Assembly (NCBI GenBank): GCA_032622095.1
Contig: CP136063.1
Location: 219,499,982-219,563,981, forward strand
Source: Siphonodentalium dalli
Lineage: Eukaryota; Mollusca; Scaphopoda; Gadilida; Siphonodentaliidae
Direction: 5' to 3'
DNA length: 64,000 bases
The notes under the pieces are model-generated. The model was not told the DNA's origin and made no database searches. It worked only from the letters and a program-made list of their open reading frames with translations. This document shows positions 11,146-24,000 of the stretch, piece by piece (positions within the stretch are counted from its first letter, which is position 1; each line of letters starts with the position of its first letter). A program made the translations under genes and the position numbers.

Positions 11146-12613
11146 TGAAATTTCGAGATGCCGGCAACCAAAATGCTAATATTGTCCTATATATCACTTT
11201 TTCAGTCACTGCGTTCATAAAAGAATTTGAACATACAAAGGTGGCAATAAAAAGACCAATGACGAGTCTTCTAAATCATCGTCATCATTGTTGTAAATCG
11301 AATCTAATCGATGTTGTAAAAATATTTAAGACTTCGTCGTTGGTCGCCATTTTAAGTTGTTGTTGTAAAATGACAGTCGTTCAAACTTTATCAGAACCAT
11401 GGTTATCATTTTACGGTGAATACCGAGCTTTGCCGAATGCTGCACTGATACAACTGATTCTGTGTACAGTATAAGGTAGCCTCGCGTTACCAACGAATCA
11501 CACGCCCGTTCGTCGAATGGAGCAACTTGACTGATTATCTGGAAACGTTTCTGGACACAGGCATATTTCCTTGTAAGCAAACATGGAAAAGGCTTGTGAA
11601 ATCAACAGTTCGCACATAAGAATGGATTAGCGATGTTTACAGCAACGAATCGCTGGCTTCAGCTCGGGATATTCACAGCCTGTCCAATGGACGTGATGTT
11701 TTGCATGTGTGAAAATGAAAATGAACTCGGTCACGCACAAACTGGTGTAACTCCCTATCAATATGCAATCTGCGAAACATGTGTTGGGAACGAATTATTG
11801 ATGGCATTGAAACCTTTTTTTTTCTTCCTGTATCCAGTGTTATGTAAGTGTTTGTCAATGTTCTTGTCAAAAACGGTGTTGCGTCAAACAGAACCAAGAT
11901 AATCATTACATGCAGACACAGCCACTTCCTCCCCATCAGTTGCACTCTTATAAGAGGCTAAACTTGTTGCCCAAGGCGTCTATCTAAATGGACCTACAAT
12001 ACATGTGGACTACTCTATGAATATGTGTGTGTATAAAACGTAATTGATATATTGTTATGTGTATATAGAATGTTTATACTCTCCGCATATGGAGACAATA
12101 AATAAATAAGATACATGACTGTTTGTTTTTAGAGTGCTGGCTCTGGTTGTCTCCTAAATTAATCTAAAATGATCACTGAAGTAATGCGCGTGACATTCGA
12201 CTCTGAGTAAATCAATTGAAAAATATTAATACCGCTGTACAAACTCCAGGCAGAATTATCTCCCATCGCTCCGCTGAGATACCACTGCCATAATTACATT
12301 AATTGGTAAGGAATTCTTACGTGTTTTTAGTTCTTATGTTTTAGGATTAAAATTGTCTATGTCTGGCTCAGTTCATATTGTTCTTATCAATACCGAAAGA
12401 ATTACCATTATTGCAAACTTAAAAAAACATTTGGTGGTCAAAACAAGATAATAGGTGACTAAATAGTAGTAAATACAGATTTGACGATTTGTAAAAATAG
12501 ATTTATCGTCTGAAAAGTACACTCATTGTGGCAGTGATATATCGCAGCGATAGCGTAGAGGGCGCTGTATGGAGTTTGACCGCTGCCCGGTTTCTGTGTG
12601 CGCGTCTCCTTTA
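11146..12613. other. No confident gene; poly(A)-like signal at 12098
   Basis: Short open frames occur on both strands, but none has a family signature or consistent splice sites. A minus-strand ATG near 11351 in good context (AAAATGGCGACC) opens only 21 codons. AATAAATAAATAA at about 12098 could be a plus-strand poly(A) signal, but no matching gene is recognised. Confidence 0.35.
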
Positions 12614-14688
12614 AGACAGCGACCCGGATGGAGGCGCCTAAATCAACGAAAGTTAGGATAGCGACCAGGATGGAGGCGTCTAAAATCTAAATCCACGTTA
12701 GTAAGGATAGCGACCCCGATGGAGGCGCCTAAATCCACGTTAGTTAGGATAGCGACCCGGATCAGCGCCTAAATCCCCGAAAGTTATGATAGCGACCCGG
12801 ATGGAGGCGTCTAAATCCACGAAAATTAGGATAGTGACCCGGATGGAGGTGTCTAAATCCCCGAAAGTTAGGATAGCGACCCGGATGGAGGCGTCTAAAT
12901 CCCCGAAAGTTAGGATAGCGACCCGGATGGAGGCGCCTAAATCCACGAAAGTTATGATAGCGACCCGGATGGAGACGTCTAAATCCACGAAAGTTAGGAT
13001 AACGACCCAAATGGAGGCGCCTAAATCATCGAAAGTTATGATAGCGACCCGGATGGAGGCACCTAAATCCACGTTAGTTAGGATAGCGACCCGGATGGTA
13101 GGGTCCGACGAATCGGCAATTTCAACATCGAATCGAATCTCGAATCGAATCATGATAATGATTCGAAATCGAATCGAATCTCGAATCGAATCTTTTTAGT
13201 AGTTTCTTTAGTTGATTCGCGTTACCGGTCAGTTGGAGGTACGGGCAAAAATGCGGGCAAAATTAATGTCAGATGATTTTATAACGTCAGTGAGATAACT
13301 CAGATTACGAAGGAGGTTCATTCAACTTACTTGCTATCACATGATATTAACAATATTTAATCACAGTTTAAAACAGTTTAATATATGAGAATGGCACGAC
13401 ATCATTTCATATTTTGTGCCACTGTCACTGTGCGTGAAGTTCGTGAAAAGTCAGCAGTTTGGAGTCAATTGAGTCTGATTCAAGTCATTGCAAACGGAAA
13501 CTCTGCTGCGCATGTTCGCTTCACCCTGTCGCGCACAGCAGACACACGCGATATCAAAATTGCTCATCGTGACTTGGGAATGGCGCATACGCAAACGATA
13601 TTACAGAGAACTATATATATAGTATCCCAACTTGGGCCTGTTCGTCGGAATGATGTTTAAAGATGTTGGTCGAATTTGGAGACGATATGTTTATTTAATA
13701 TATTTATATCGTTTTAATTTTGAATTAAAAAAAATATGATATTATTTGATTGAGCTGAGTAACATAGTATAGGCTTTTCTGGTAAGAATGTCATAAAACG
13801 ACATACAAATATTTCCCACCAGAAATTCACTCGCTTCAGCAGCTGGGGCCGGGCTATATCGCGACATTGCTGGTTTTATGTGGTGGAGGAAACCGTGTGC
13901 GCTATGGTACAATCGCAATGAACACGCGAACCATCACAGACCTATACCTGCAGGTTGCACGAGTTGCACCGACTTTCCACAAGTAACCAGGACTGAGACT
14001 GGGGGCCAATATATATATGAGCAGTGAGATTTTGGGCGACTTACCATATACGCATTGGACCACGGAGGTTCCAGGTGGTCGCGGAAAGAGAATCGGGTTA
14101 AGTATTTGGGATATAATGAACAATTGTTATAGATAATGCAGTCTATTTCCGGTGATAAAGGACTTGTATATTATATATATAACGATTCGAAATATCCCGA
14201 ATCTGCCGACCGCTTTCGAATCGAATCGAATCGGAACGGAAGATTCGAAATCGAATCGAATCTCGAAGCTTCGTCGGGCCCTACCGGATGGAGGCGTCTA
14301 AATCCCCGAAAGTTAGGATAGCGACCCGGATGGAGGCGCTTAAATCCACGAAAGTTAGAATAGCGACCCGGATGGAGGCGTCTAAATCCCCGAAAGTTAG
14401 GATAGCGACCCGGATGGAGGCGTCTAAATCCCCGAAAGTTAGGATAGCGACCCGGATGGAGGCGTCTAAATCCCCGAAAGTTAGGATAGCGACCCGGATG
14501 GAGGCGTCCAAATCCACGAAAGTTAGGATAGCGGCCCGGATGGAGGCGTCTAAATCAGCGAAGTTAGGATAGCGCACAGGATAGAGGCGCCTAAATCCAC
14601 GAAAGTTAAGATAGCGACCCGGCTGGAGGCGTCTAATCCACGAAAGTTAGGACCGCGACCCGGATAGAGGCGTCTAAATCCCCGAAAG
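12614..14688. repeat. 42-bp satellite, array A (split by a hAT insertion)
   Basis: This is tandem 42-bp sequence built on GGATGGAGGCGTCTAAATCC, then CCGAAAGTTAGGATAGCGACCC. The main variants are CGCC for CGTC and CCACG for CCCCG. The portions 12614-13098 and 14284-14688 total about 21 units once the 13099-14283 insertion is removed. Because 42 is a multiple of three, long open frames arise on both strands; I treat these as by-products. Confidence 0.95.
13099..14283. mobile_element. Non-autonomous hAT-type transposon inserted in the satellite
   Basis: The 1185-bp element begins TAGGGTCCGACGAA and ends TTCGTCGGGCCCTA, inverted repeats with one mismatch. It is flanked by the 8-bp direct repeat CCGGATGG (13091-13098 and 14284-14291), which is part of the satellite unit; 8-bp duplications are characteristic of hAT. 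Subterminal regions at both ends are packed with GAATCGAATC words (about 13130-13190 and 14215-14262). The interior shows no transposase domain. Confidence 0.92.
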
Positions 14689-15864
14689 TTATAGGCCAGG
14701 CAAATATGGACATAGGTGTCGCCTGGAGAGGGAATTTATGAGACCTACATTTTTGGTTAGCGTAAATACTAAACTTTCGGAATCCGTATGTTGGATTTGT
14801 CAGATAGGCGGACTTTTTTCTCACCGCGTGGTTTTCTTGAGGCACCCGATGAAAAAATCGGTCATTTTTTAAATAAAGCCGATATTTTTGACAGAGTATT
14901 TTCATACATTTGGAGCAGGGGGGGGGGTCGGAAAAAAATTTCAGGCACGTATGGCATTTTTCCCCTTTCGATCATTTTTTGTACCCACCCACCCCCACCG
15001 CCAATTTTTTTTTCCGTTTTCGGCAGTTTTTTCCGACCATTTTTTGACACCCACCCCCCCTTTTAACACTAAAACAGAGATTTGCGGGGGGAAATTTACT
15101 GTAAACAGCTGTATATGAATTTCTGTGCATACTATTTATCATGGATGATGGATGTTAACATGGACATGTGAATAGGAATGAGTCATTTTGAGGTCATTCG
15201 GCCAAAAAAACATGGCTGCCAGCGGCCATCTTGGATTTCAAAATTTGCAACAAAATACAACACGATAACTGCCTGCAGTCAGTTTACCAGTTAGAATTAC
15301 ATTATTTCTCTCATTCAAACTGATTCAAAGTGGTTTTGAAGCCCAACTCATTGCCAAAACACTAAAAACAAGCAGGAATTTTTTTTTTTAGTTGCGGAAA
15401 AAATTGCTTGTTGGTGGCTTTGACCACCCACCCACCCCGGCATACGTGCCGGAAGAAATTTTTTCACCCCCCCCCCCCCCTGTTTGGAGAAGAAATATTC
15501 GTCCAATTTTGATACATGAGAGTGGGGCGATAACCAGAGTAGGGTAAAACATGCAACCATTGAATATCGGAATTGCAGTCATGACGTCATGTGACGTCAA
15601 ATAATATTTTGGTTGAGACAAATATGACGATTCAAGAACAGCGTTGTCTTTCGTTTCTTTTAAATCATAAATTAAGACGGGTATGCCACATTGTTCTATA
15701 TCATGGGAAACTACTGCCAATTGGCTATATTTTGATATATAACTATTTTTTATCAGAGGCTGTCAGAGGCACACAAATCAACCCTCCCCCCTAAAGTTAA
15801 GATGCGCCATGCTGTGGTATAAGGCGCACATAACTCACGGTTACATGTCAATAGGCTTAATTAA
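14689..15864. other. Non-coding stretch with two poly-G/C repeat copies
   Basis: Two copies of the homopolymer-bearing repeat occur in opposite orientation: about 14915-15060 (GGGG, GTCGGAAAAAAATTTCAG, then GCACGTATGGC) and about 15390-15482 (ending CCGGAAGAAATTTTTTCACC and a C run). They share the GCACGTATG and CATACGTGC words and CCACCCACCC tracts. No gene is seen. Confidence 0.5.
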
Positions 15865-16540
15865 CACAACGGCCGTTGAAAGTCTGCTAAAGAGTATAAT
15901 AATATATAAGTTTTTGTCTACAAACTCGAACATTAACGTAGAAACAATATATAATGTACCCCCAGGCCCGAAATTTTTATAAATTTTAGATTTTTTCCTA
16001 AAAAAAATAATAACGCGTTTTTTTTATTTTCTAGAAGGCAAAAAGAACAGAAAAGAATTAGTAATGGTGGAGATAATTGGTGTATACGGCAATTTCATTC
16101 CGCCTTGGATTAAAAAATGACATACTAACCCAAAATGGCTGCCAATATGGCAGCCGCAAAATAGGTGGAAATTGTGAAATATGTAAGAACGCACAATTAT
16201 TTGCTTAAATGGCTTACCTAAAAGCGGTCGTTGATGAACTGCTAAACTATAGTTTAAGGTATATATCCCGATCTACAAACTCGAACAATAAAGTGAAAAT
16301 ATTACACAATGCACCTCCTGGCAAAACATTTGGATAAAATTTAGGCATTTTTATCCAAAAATAACCTAAAGCCATTTTTGTCATCTTCTCGGAAGCCACA
16401 CAGCGCAGAATGTAGCGTGGCGGAGATGTTTGGTGTGTACGATAATTCAATGTCGTTTTTTGATTATAAAATGGCTTACTAACCCCAAGATGGCTGCCAA
16501 TACGGTGGTCAGAATAAATGGTGAAATATGTCATGTTTCA
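15865..16540. repeat. Diverged tandem duplication of about 345 bp
   Basis: The first copy runs at about 15865-16190 and the second at about 16205-16540. Shared landmarks in the same order are CTACAAACTCGAACA, CCTAAA, GGTGTATACG or GGTGTGTACG, AAATGGCTTACTAAC or its variant, and ATGGCTGCCAATA. Neither copy encodes a protein that I can recognise. Confidence 0.7.
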
Positions 16541-17097
16541 CTTTTATCGCCGTCATTGCCGCCATCTAACGTCTCACACAACCCAAAGTATTATATTCAT
16601 TGTATCATGTTACTCCGGGTCATCATGATCCGCAATTCTATTTAAAATTGCTACCTGAAAGTCCTGAATGGTGCCCATTATTGACGAATCTTGCATTCAT
16701 GAGCATTCGTGCTCAAGTAATCCGTGTCCCTTGAAATAGGTGGCAATTTGAGCGAGGTATGTACAGATGAACAGGATAGTTTAAAACAGTAATACACATT
16801 GAATGCCTGATTGTTATTTATGCCAGTCACCTTTGACATAATCAATATGAAATTACTTAAACCCGAAAATAGAAGGTCAATCTTTCTCAATGAATATTAT
16901 TCCAACTGCTACCAGATATGGTGGTGTATATGAGGTGGATATGTCGTGGATACCATTATCGACATATGGGCTAGACGAGGTTGATGCGGGTTGATTCGGA
17001 CCGATTTTAAAGCTAGATGTGAGATAAGGAACATCTTATTGTGCCATCCGATAAATACATGACCACTTCGATAAGAAATGATCATTTGTTCACACTC
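16541..17097. other. No gene seen between duplicated unit and satellite
   Basis: About 550 bp of unique-looking AT-rich sequence with only short frames. It separates the 345-bp duplication from satellite array B. Confidence 0.4.
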
Positions 17098-20000
17098 ACC
17101 CGGATGGAGGCGCCTAACTTAACGAAAGTTAGGATAGCGATCCGGATAGAGGCGTCTAAATCCACGAACGTTAGGATAGCGACCCGTATGGAGGCGTCTA
17201 AATCCACGAAAGTTATGATAGCGACCCGGATGGAGGCGTCTAAATTCCCGAAAGTTAAGATAGCTACCCGGATGGAGGTGTCTAAATCCCCGAAAGTTAC
17301 GATAGCGACCCGGATGGAGGCGTCTAAATCCCCGAAAGTTAGGATAGCGACCCGGATGGAGGCGCCTAAACCACGAAAGTTCTGATAGCGACCCGGATGG
17401 AGGCGTCTAAATTCCCGAAAGTTAAGATAGCGACCCGGATGGAGGTGTCTAAATCCCCGAAAGTTATGATAGCGACAGGGCGGAGGCGTCTAAATCCACG
17501 AAAGTTAGAATAGCGACCCGGATGGAGGCGTCTAAATCAGCGCAGTTAGGATAGCGACCAGGATAGAGGCGCCTAAATCCACGAAAGTTAAGATAGCGAC
17601 CCAGATGGAGGCGTCTAAATCCACGTTAGTTAGGATAGTTACTCTAAATCCCCGAAAGTTATTATAGCGACCCGGATGGATGCGTCTAAATCCACGAAAG
17701 TTAGGATAGCGACCCGATTGGAGGTGTCTAAATCCCCGAAAGTTAGGATAGCGACCCGGATGGATGCGTCTAAATCCACGTTAGTTAGGATAGTGACCCG
17801 GGTGGAGGCGCTTAAATCCCCGAAAGTTAGGACAGCGATCCGGATGAAGGCGCCTAAATCCCCGAAAGTTAAGATAGCGACCCGGATGGAGGCGCCTAAA
17901 TCCACGAAAGTTAGGATAGCGACCCGGATGGAGGCTTCTAAATCCACGATAGTTATGATAGCGACCCGGATGGAGGCGTCTAAATCCACGAAAGTTAGGA
18001 TAGCGACCCGGTTGGAGGCGCCTAAATCCACGAAAGTTAGGATAGAGACCCGGATGGAGGCGTCTAAATTCACAAAAGTTAAGATAGCGACCCGGATGGA
18101 GGCGTCTAAATCCCCGAAAATTATGATAGCGACCCGGATGGAAGCGTCTAAATCCCATCCGGGTCGCTATCCTAACTTTCGCTGTCTAAATCCCCGTTGG
18201 AGGCGCCTAAATCCTAGAAAGTTAGGATAGAGACCCGGATGGAGGCGTCTAAATCCACGAAAGTTAAGATAGCGACCCGGATGGAGGCGTCTAAATCCCC
18301 GAAAATTATGATAGCGACCCGGATGGAAGCGTCTAAATCCCATCCGGGTCGCTATCCTAACTTTCGCTGTCTAAATCCCCGAAAGTTAGGATAGCGACCC
18401 GGATGGAGGCTCTTAAGTCCACGAAAGTTAGAATAGCGACCCGGATTGAGGCGTCTAAATCCACGAAAGTTAGGATAGCGACCCGGAAGGAGGCGTCTAA
18501 ATCCCCGAAAGTGAGGATAGCGACCCGGATAGAGGCGTCTAAATAATCGAAAGTTAGGATAGCGACCCGGATGGAGGCGTCTAAATCATCGAAATTAGGA
18601 TAGCGACCCGGATAGAGGCGCCTAAATCCACGAAAGTTATGATAGCGATCCGGATGGAGGCGTCTAAATCCCCGAAAGTTATGATAGCGACCCGGATGGA
18701 TGCGTCTAAATCCCCGAAAGTTAGGATAGCTACCCGGATGGAAGCGTCTAAATCCCCGAAATTTAGGATAGCGACCCGGATGGAGGCGTCTAAATCCACG
18801 AAAGTTAAGATAGCGACCCGGATGGAGGCGTCTTAATCCCCGAAAGTTAAGATAGCGACCCGGATGGAGGCGTCTAAATCCACGAAAGTTATGATAGCGA
18901 CCCGGATGGAGGCGTCTAAATCCCCGAAAGTTAAAATAGCGACACGGATGGAGGCGTCTAAATACCCGAGAGTTAGGATAGCTACCCGGATGGAGGCGTC
19001 TAAATCCCCGACAGTTAAGATAGCGACCCGGATGGGGGCGTCTAAATCCACGAAAGTTAGGATAGCGACCCGGATGGAGGCGTATAAATCCACGAAAGTT
19101 AGGATAGCGACCTGGAGGGAGGCGTCTAAATCCACGAAAGTTAGGATAGCGATCCGGATGGAGGCGTCTAAATCCCGAAAGTTAGGATAGCGACCCGGAT
19201 GGAGACGTCTAAATCCACGAAAGTTAGGATAGCGACCAAAATGGAGGCGCCTTAATCATCGAAAGTTAGGATAGCGACCCGGATGGAGGCGCCTAAATTC
19301 ACGTTAGTTAGAATAGTCACCCGGATGAAAGCGCCTAAATCCCGAAAGTTAGGATAGCGATCCGGATGGAGGCGCCTTAATCATCGAAAGTTAGGATAGC
19401 GACCCGGATGGAAGCGTCTAAATCCCCGAAAATTAAGATAGCGACCCGGACGGAGGCGTCTAAATCCACGAAAGTTAGGATAGCGACCCGGATGGATGCG
19501 TCTAAATCCACGAAAGTTAGGATAGCGACCCGGATGGAGGCCTCTAAATCCCCGAAAGTTAGGATAGCGACCCGGATGGAGGCGCTTAAATCCACGAAAG
19601 ATAGGATAGCGACCCGGATAGAGACGTCTAAATCCCCGAAAGATAGGATAGCGACCCGGATGGAGACGCCTAAATCCACAAAAGTTATTATAGCGACCAG
19701 GATGGAGGCGTCTAAATACACGTTAGTTAGGATAGTGACCCGGGTGGAAGCGCCTAAATCCCCGAAAGTTATGATAGCGACCCGGATGGAGTCGTCTAAT
19801 CCACGAAAGTTAGGATAGCGACCCGGATGGAGGCGTCTAAATCCCGAAAGTTAGGATAGCGACCCGGATGGAGACGTCTAAATCCACGAAAGTTAGGAGG
19901 ATAGCGACCCAAATGGAGGCGCCTTAATCATCGAAAGTTAGGATAGCGACCCGGATGGAGGCGCCTAAATCCACGTTAGTTAGGATAGTCACCCGGATGG

Positions 20001-22978
20001 AAGCGCCTAAATCCCTGAAAGTTATGATAGCGACCCGGATGGAGGCGTCTAAATCCACGAAAGTTAGGATAGCGACCCGCATTGAAGCGTCTAAATCCCC
20101 GAAAGTTAAGATAGCGACCCGGATGGAGGCGTCTAAATCCACAAAAGTTAGGATAGCGACCCGAATGGAGGCGTCTAAATCCACGAAAGATAGGATAGCG
20201 ACCCGGATGGAGGCCTCTAAATCCACGAAAGTTAGGATAGCGACCCGGATGGAGGCGCTTAAATCCACGAAAGATAGGATAGCGACCCGGATGGAGACGC
20301 CTAAATGCACGAAAGTTATTATAGCGACCCGGATGGAGGCGTCTAAATCCACGTTAGTTAGGATAGTGACCCGGATGGAAGCGCCTAAATCCCCAAAAGT
20401 TATGATAGCGACCCGGATGGAGGCGTCTAAATCCCGAAAGTTAAGATAGCGACCCGGATGGAGGCCTCTAAATCCCGAAAGTTAAGATAGCGATCCGGAT
20501 GGAGGCGTCTAAATCCCCGAAAGTTAGGATGGCTTCCCGGATGGAGGCGTATAAATCTACGAAAGTTAGGATAGCGACCCGGATGGAGGCGTCAAAATCC
20601 CCGAAAGTTATGATAGCGACCCGGATGGAGGCGTCTAAATCCCCGAAAGTTAAGATAGCGACCCGGATGGAGGCGTGTAAATCCCTGAACATTATGATAG
20701 CGACCCGGATGGAGGCGTCTAAATCCACGAAAGTTAAGATAGCGACCCTGATGGAGGCGTCTAAATCCCCGAAAGTTATGATAACTACCCGGATGGAGGC
20801 TTCTAAATCCCCGAAAGTTAGAATAGCGACCCGGATGGACGCGTCTAAATCCCCGAAAGTTATGATAGCGACCCTATTGGAGGCGTCTAAATCCCCGAAA
20901 GTTAGGATAGCGACCCTATTGGAGGCGTCTAAATCCACGAAATATAGGATAGCGACCCGGATGGAGGCGCCTAAATCCCCGAAAGTTAGGATAGCGACCC
21001 GGATGGAGGCGCCAAATCCCCGAAAGTTAGGATAGCGACCCGGATGGAGGCGCCTAAATCAACGAAAGTTAGGATAGCGACCCGGATGGAGGCGCATAAA
21101 TCCACGAAAGTTAGGATAGCGACCCGGATGGAGGCGTCTAAATCCCCGAAAATTATGATAGCGACCCGGATGAAGGCGTCTTAATCCCCGAAAATTATTA
21201 TAGCGACCCGGATGGAGGCGTCTAAATCCACGAAAGTTAAGATAGCGACCCGGATGGAGGCGTCTAAATCCCCGAAAGTTATGATAACTACCCGGATGGA
21301 GGCGTCTAAATCCCCGAAAGTTATGATAACTACCCGGATGGAGGCGTCTAAATCTCCGAAAGTTAGGATAGCGACCCGGATGGGGGCGTCTAAATCCCCG
21401 AAAGTTAGGATAGCGACCCTATTGGAGGCGTCTAAATCCCCGAAAGTTAGGATAGCGACCCTATTGGAGGCGTCTAAATCCACGAAATATAGGATAGCGA
21501 CCCGGATGGAGGCGCCAAAATCCCCGAAAGTTAGGATAGCGACCCGGATGGAGGCGCCAAATCGCCGAAAGTTAGGATAGCGACCCGGATGGAGGCGCCT
21601 AAATCCACGAAAGTTAGGATAGCGACCCGGATGGAGGCGCATAAATCCACGAAAGTTAGGATAGCGACCCGGATGGAGGCGTCTAAATCCAAGAAAGTTA
21701 GGATAGCGACCCGGATGGAGGCGTCTAAATCCACGAAAGTTAGGACAGCGACCCAGTTGGAGGCGCCTAAATCCACGAAAGTTAAGATAGCGACCCGGAT
21801 GGAGGCGTCTAAATCCCCGAAAATTATGATAGCGACCCGGATGAAGGCGTCTTAATCCCCGAAAATTATTATAGCGACCCGGATGGAGGCGTCTAAATCC
21901 ACGAAAGTTAAGATAGCGACCCGGATGGAGGCGTCTAAATCCCCGAAAGTTATGATAACTACCCGGATGGAGGCGTCTAAATCTCCGAAAGTTAGGATAG
22001 CGACCCGGATGGAGGCGTCTAAATCCCCGAAAGTTAGGATAGCGACCCTATTGGAGGCGTCTAAATCCCCGAAAGTTAGGATAGCGACCCTATTGGAGGC
22101 GTCTAAATCCCCGAAAGTTAGGATAGCGATCCGGATGGAGGCGCCTAAATCCCCGAAAGTTAAGATAGCGACCCGGATGGAGGCGCCTAAATCCACGAAA
22201 GTTAGGATAGCGACCCGGATGGAGGCTTCTAAATCCACGATAGTTATGATAGCGACCCGGATGGAGGGGTCTAAATCCACGAAAGTTAGGATAGCGACCC
22301 GGTTGGAGGCGCCTAAATCCACGAAAGTTAGGATAGAGACCCGGATGGAGGCGTCTAAATCCCCGAAAGTTAGGATAGCGACCCGGATGGAGGCTCTTAA
22401 TTCCACGAAAGTTAGAATAGCGACCCGGATTGAGGCGTCTAAATCCACGAAAGTTAGGATAGCGACCCGGATGGAGGCGTCTAAATCCCCGAAAGTGAGG
22501 ATAGCGACCCGGATAGAGGCGTCTAAATCCACGAAAGTTAGGATAGCGACCCGGATGGAGGCGTCTAAATCATCGAATTTAGGATAGCGACCCGGATAGA
22601 GGCGCCTAAATCCACGAAAGTTATGATAGCGATCCGGATGGAGGCGTCTAAATCCCCGAAAGTTATGATAGCGACCCGGATGGATGCGTCTAAATCCCCG
22701 AAAGTTAGGATAGCTACCCGGATGGAGGCGTCTAAATCCCCGAAATTTAGGATAGCGATCCGGATGGAGGCGTCTAAATCCACGAAAGTTAAGATAGCGA
22801 CCCGGATGGAGGCGTCTTAATCCCCGAAAGTTAAGATAGCGACCCGGATGGAGTCGTCTAAATCCACGAAAGTTATGATAGCGACCCGGATGGAGGCGTC
22901 TAAATCCACGAAAGTTATGATAGCGACCCGGATGGAGGCGTCTAAATCCCCGAAAGTTAGGATAGCGACCCGGATGGA
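17098..22978. repeat. 42-bp satellite, array B (about 140 units)
   Basis: This is the same unit as array A over 5.9 kb. Units are mostly exactly 42 bp, with occasional 1-2 nt indels (for example near 19173 and 20433). Higher-order structure is visible: 18370-18850 is nearly repeated at 22355-22835, 17815-18060 at 22125-22350, and a block with CTATTGGAGG and ATAACTACCC variants occurs near 20700-21060, 21180-21560 and 21840-22130. Short inverted half-units occur at 18156-18181 and 18341-18366. Translated frames give 14-residue repeats such as MEASKSPKVRIATR (plus) and DLDASIRVAILTFG (minus). Confidence 0.95.
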
Positions 22979-23789
22979 GCTTAATTTGTGAAACCATTTT
23001 GCCAAAATTTCCTGTAGTTCAAAATAGATTTTCTCACAATATGTCAGGAATTTCTGTGTGCAATTTGGTACACGCGATTAATGTGACAAAATATTTAAGA
23101 TCCATCAACCCGTTTGACGGTATAACCTCATTTTCTTTAATTTAATGGCGTGAACAATATTTTTAAATTCATTGCTTTCAGGTACCAAGAACTTCTGTAA
23201 AATAATCTCTTACAATTTTTGACTGAATGTATGCATGTATATAGGCCTTCATAGCCAATGACAAGACTTTGCATACCAAGAGTTCAAATCGCGGTATGTT
23301 AGCAGGGACAGTGGGTGACTCACCCCCCCCCCCCCCACCAAACTTTAGTCCAGATTTTCAACAGTTCATGTCTGACGCAATACCAGTTTTTTTATTAGAT
23401 TGAAATTGTTCTAATAGTTTGATTTTCGATCAGTAATTAATGAGGAATTTGTTGTTTTTAGACCAGAAATCTTTTTTATTGAAATGGTCATTAGTTGGAA
23501 ATTGTCTAACCTTAGTGGGGTGTCAGGTTGGAAATGTTCGACAGTTGTAATCCTTGAGGTAAATACCAGTTAGAAACTCCAACCCAATTGGGGTGCAAAT
23601 AGTCTTTCCTGAACTTGGTAATTTGGGTCTAGGCTGGTTCAAGGGGATCCAGATGGGAAAATATAATATGGACACCCCGTTCCCCCCATGAGACCCTCTA
23701 GCCACGTCTCTGTATATAAGTACACGATTCATAATTCGACATTGAAAGGCTCACGTGTGGTATTTACGGTTGGCCTACTGCGATAATGC
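22979..23789. other. No gene seen
   Basis: Unique-looking sequence between the satellite and the 23790 repeat, with a C homopolymer near 23322-23336. No exon or domain is recognised. Confidence 0.4.
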
Positions 23790-24000
23790 AGATTTTGTTT
23801 TGTGATATCAATAAATACTAGTTATCACATATTTGATTTTATGATATCACAATTTCACGGGGCGCCGTTCTACTATGTGTTACATATTTACACTGTGTAA
23901 AGGAACTGTTACATAGGAAGTCGTTCTATCGCCGGTATTGTGTTGGTTCTTGACTGATTTGTTACGGTTCGTTATGATTAAAAATTATCATGTTCGGGAC
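23790..24000. repeat. Left member of an inverted repeat pair (partner 28590-29020)
   Basis: The sequence has TGATATCA-rich ends followed by GGAACTGTTACAT, GGAAGTCGTTCTATCGCCG and TTCTTGACTGATTTGT. The reverse complement of 28590-28740 carries the same words in the same order. It may be one end of a DNA element about 5.2 kb long or one of two opposed copies. Confidence 0.75.

Noticed and set aside
11330-11365. Minus-strand ATG in strong context (AAAATGGCGACC), considered as the first exon of the coiled-coil gene
   Set aside because: The frame closes after 21 codons and no donor in a matching phase was seen.
13385-13660. 91-codon plus-strand frame inside the hAT element
   Set aside because: It has no BED, RNase H-like or dimerisation signature, so it cannot be called a transposase.
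12614-22978. CRISPR-like look of short regular repeats
   Set aside because: The units are contiguous with no unique spacers, and the genome is an animal's.
21852-22997. A 381-codon minus-strand frame and many other long frames in the 42-bp satellite
   Set aside because: A stop-free 42-bp unit produces long frames automatically in several registers. There is no start context, no splice structure and no codon bias that I can see.
23270-23300. tRNA B-box-like word (AGTTCAAATCG), possible tRNA gene or tRNA-derived SINE
   Set aside because: No matching A box or acceptor stem could be drawn around it.
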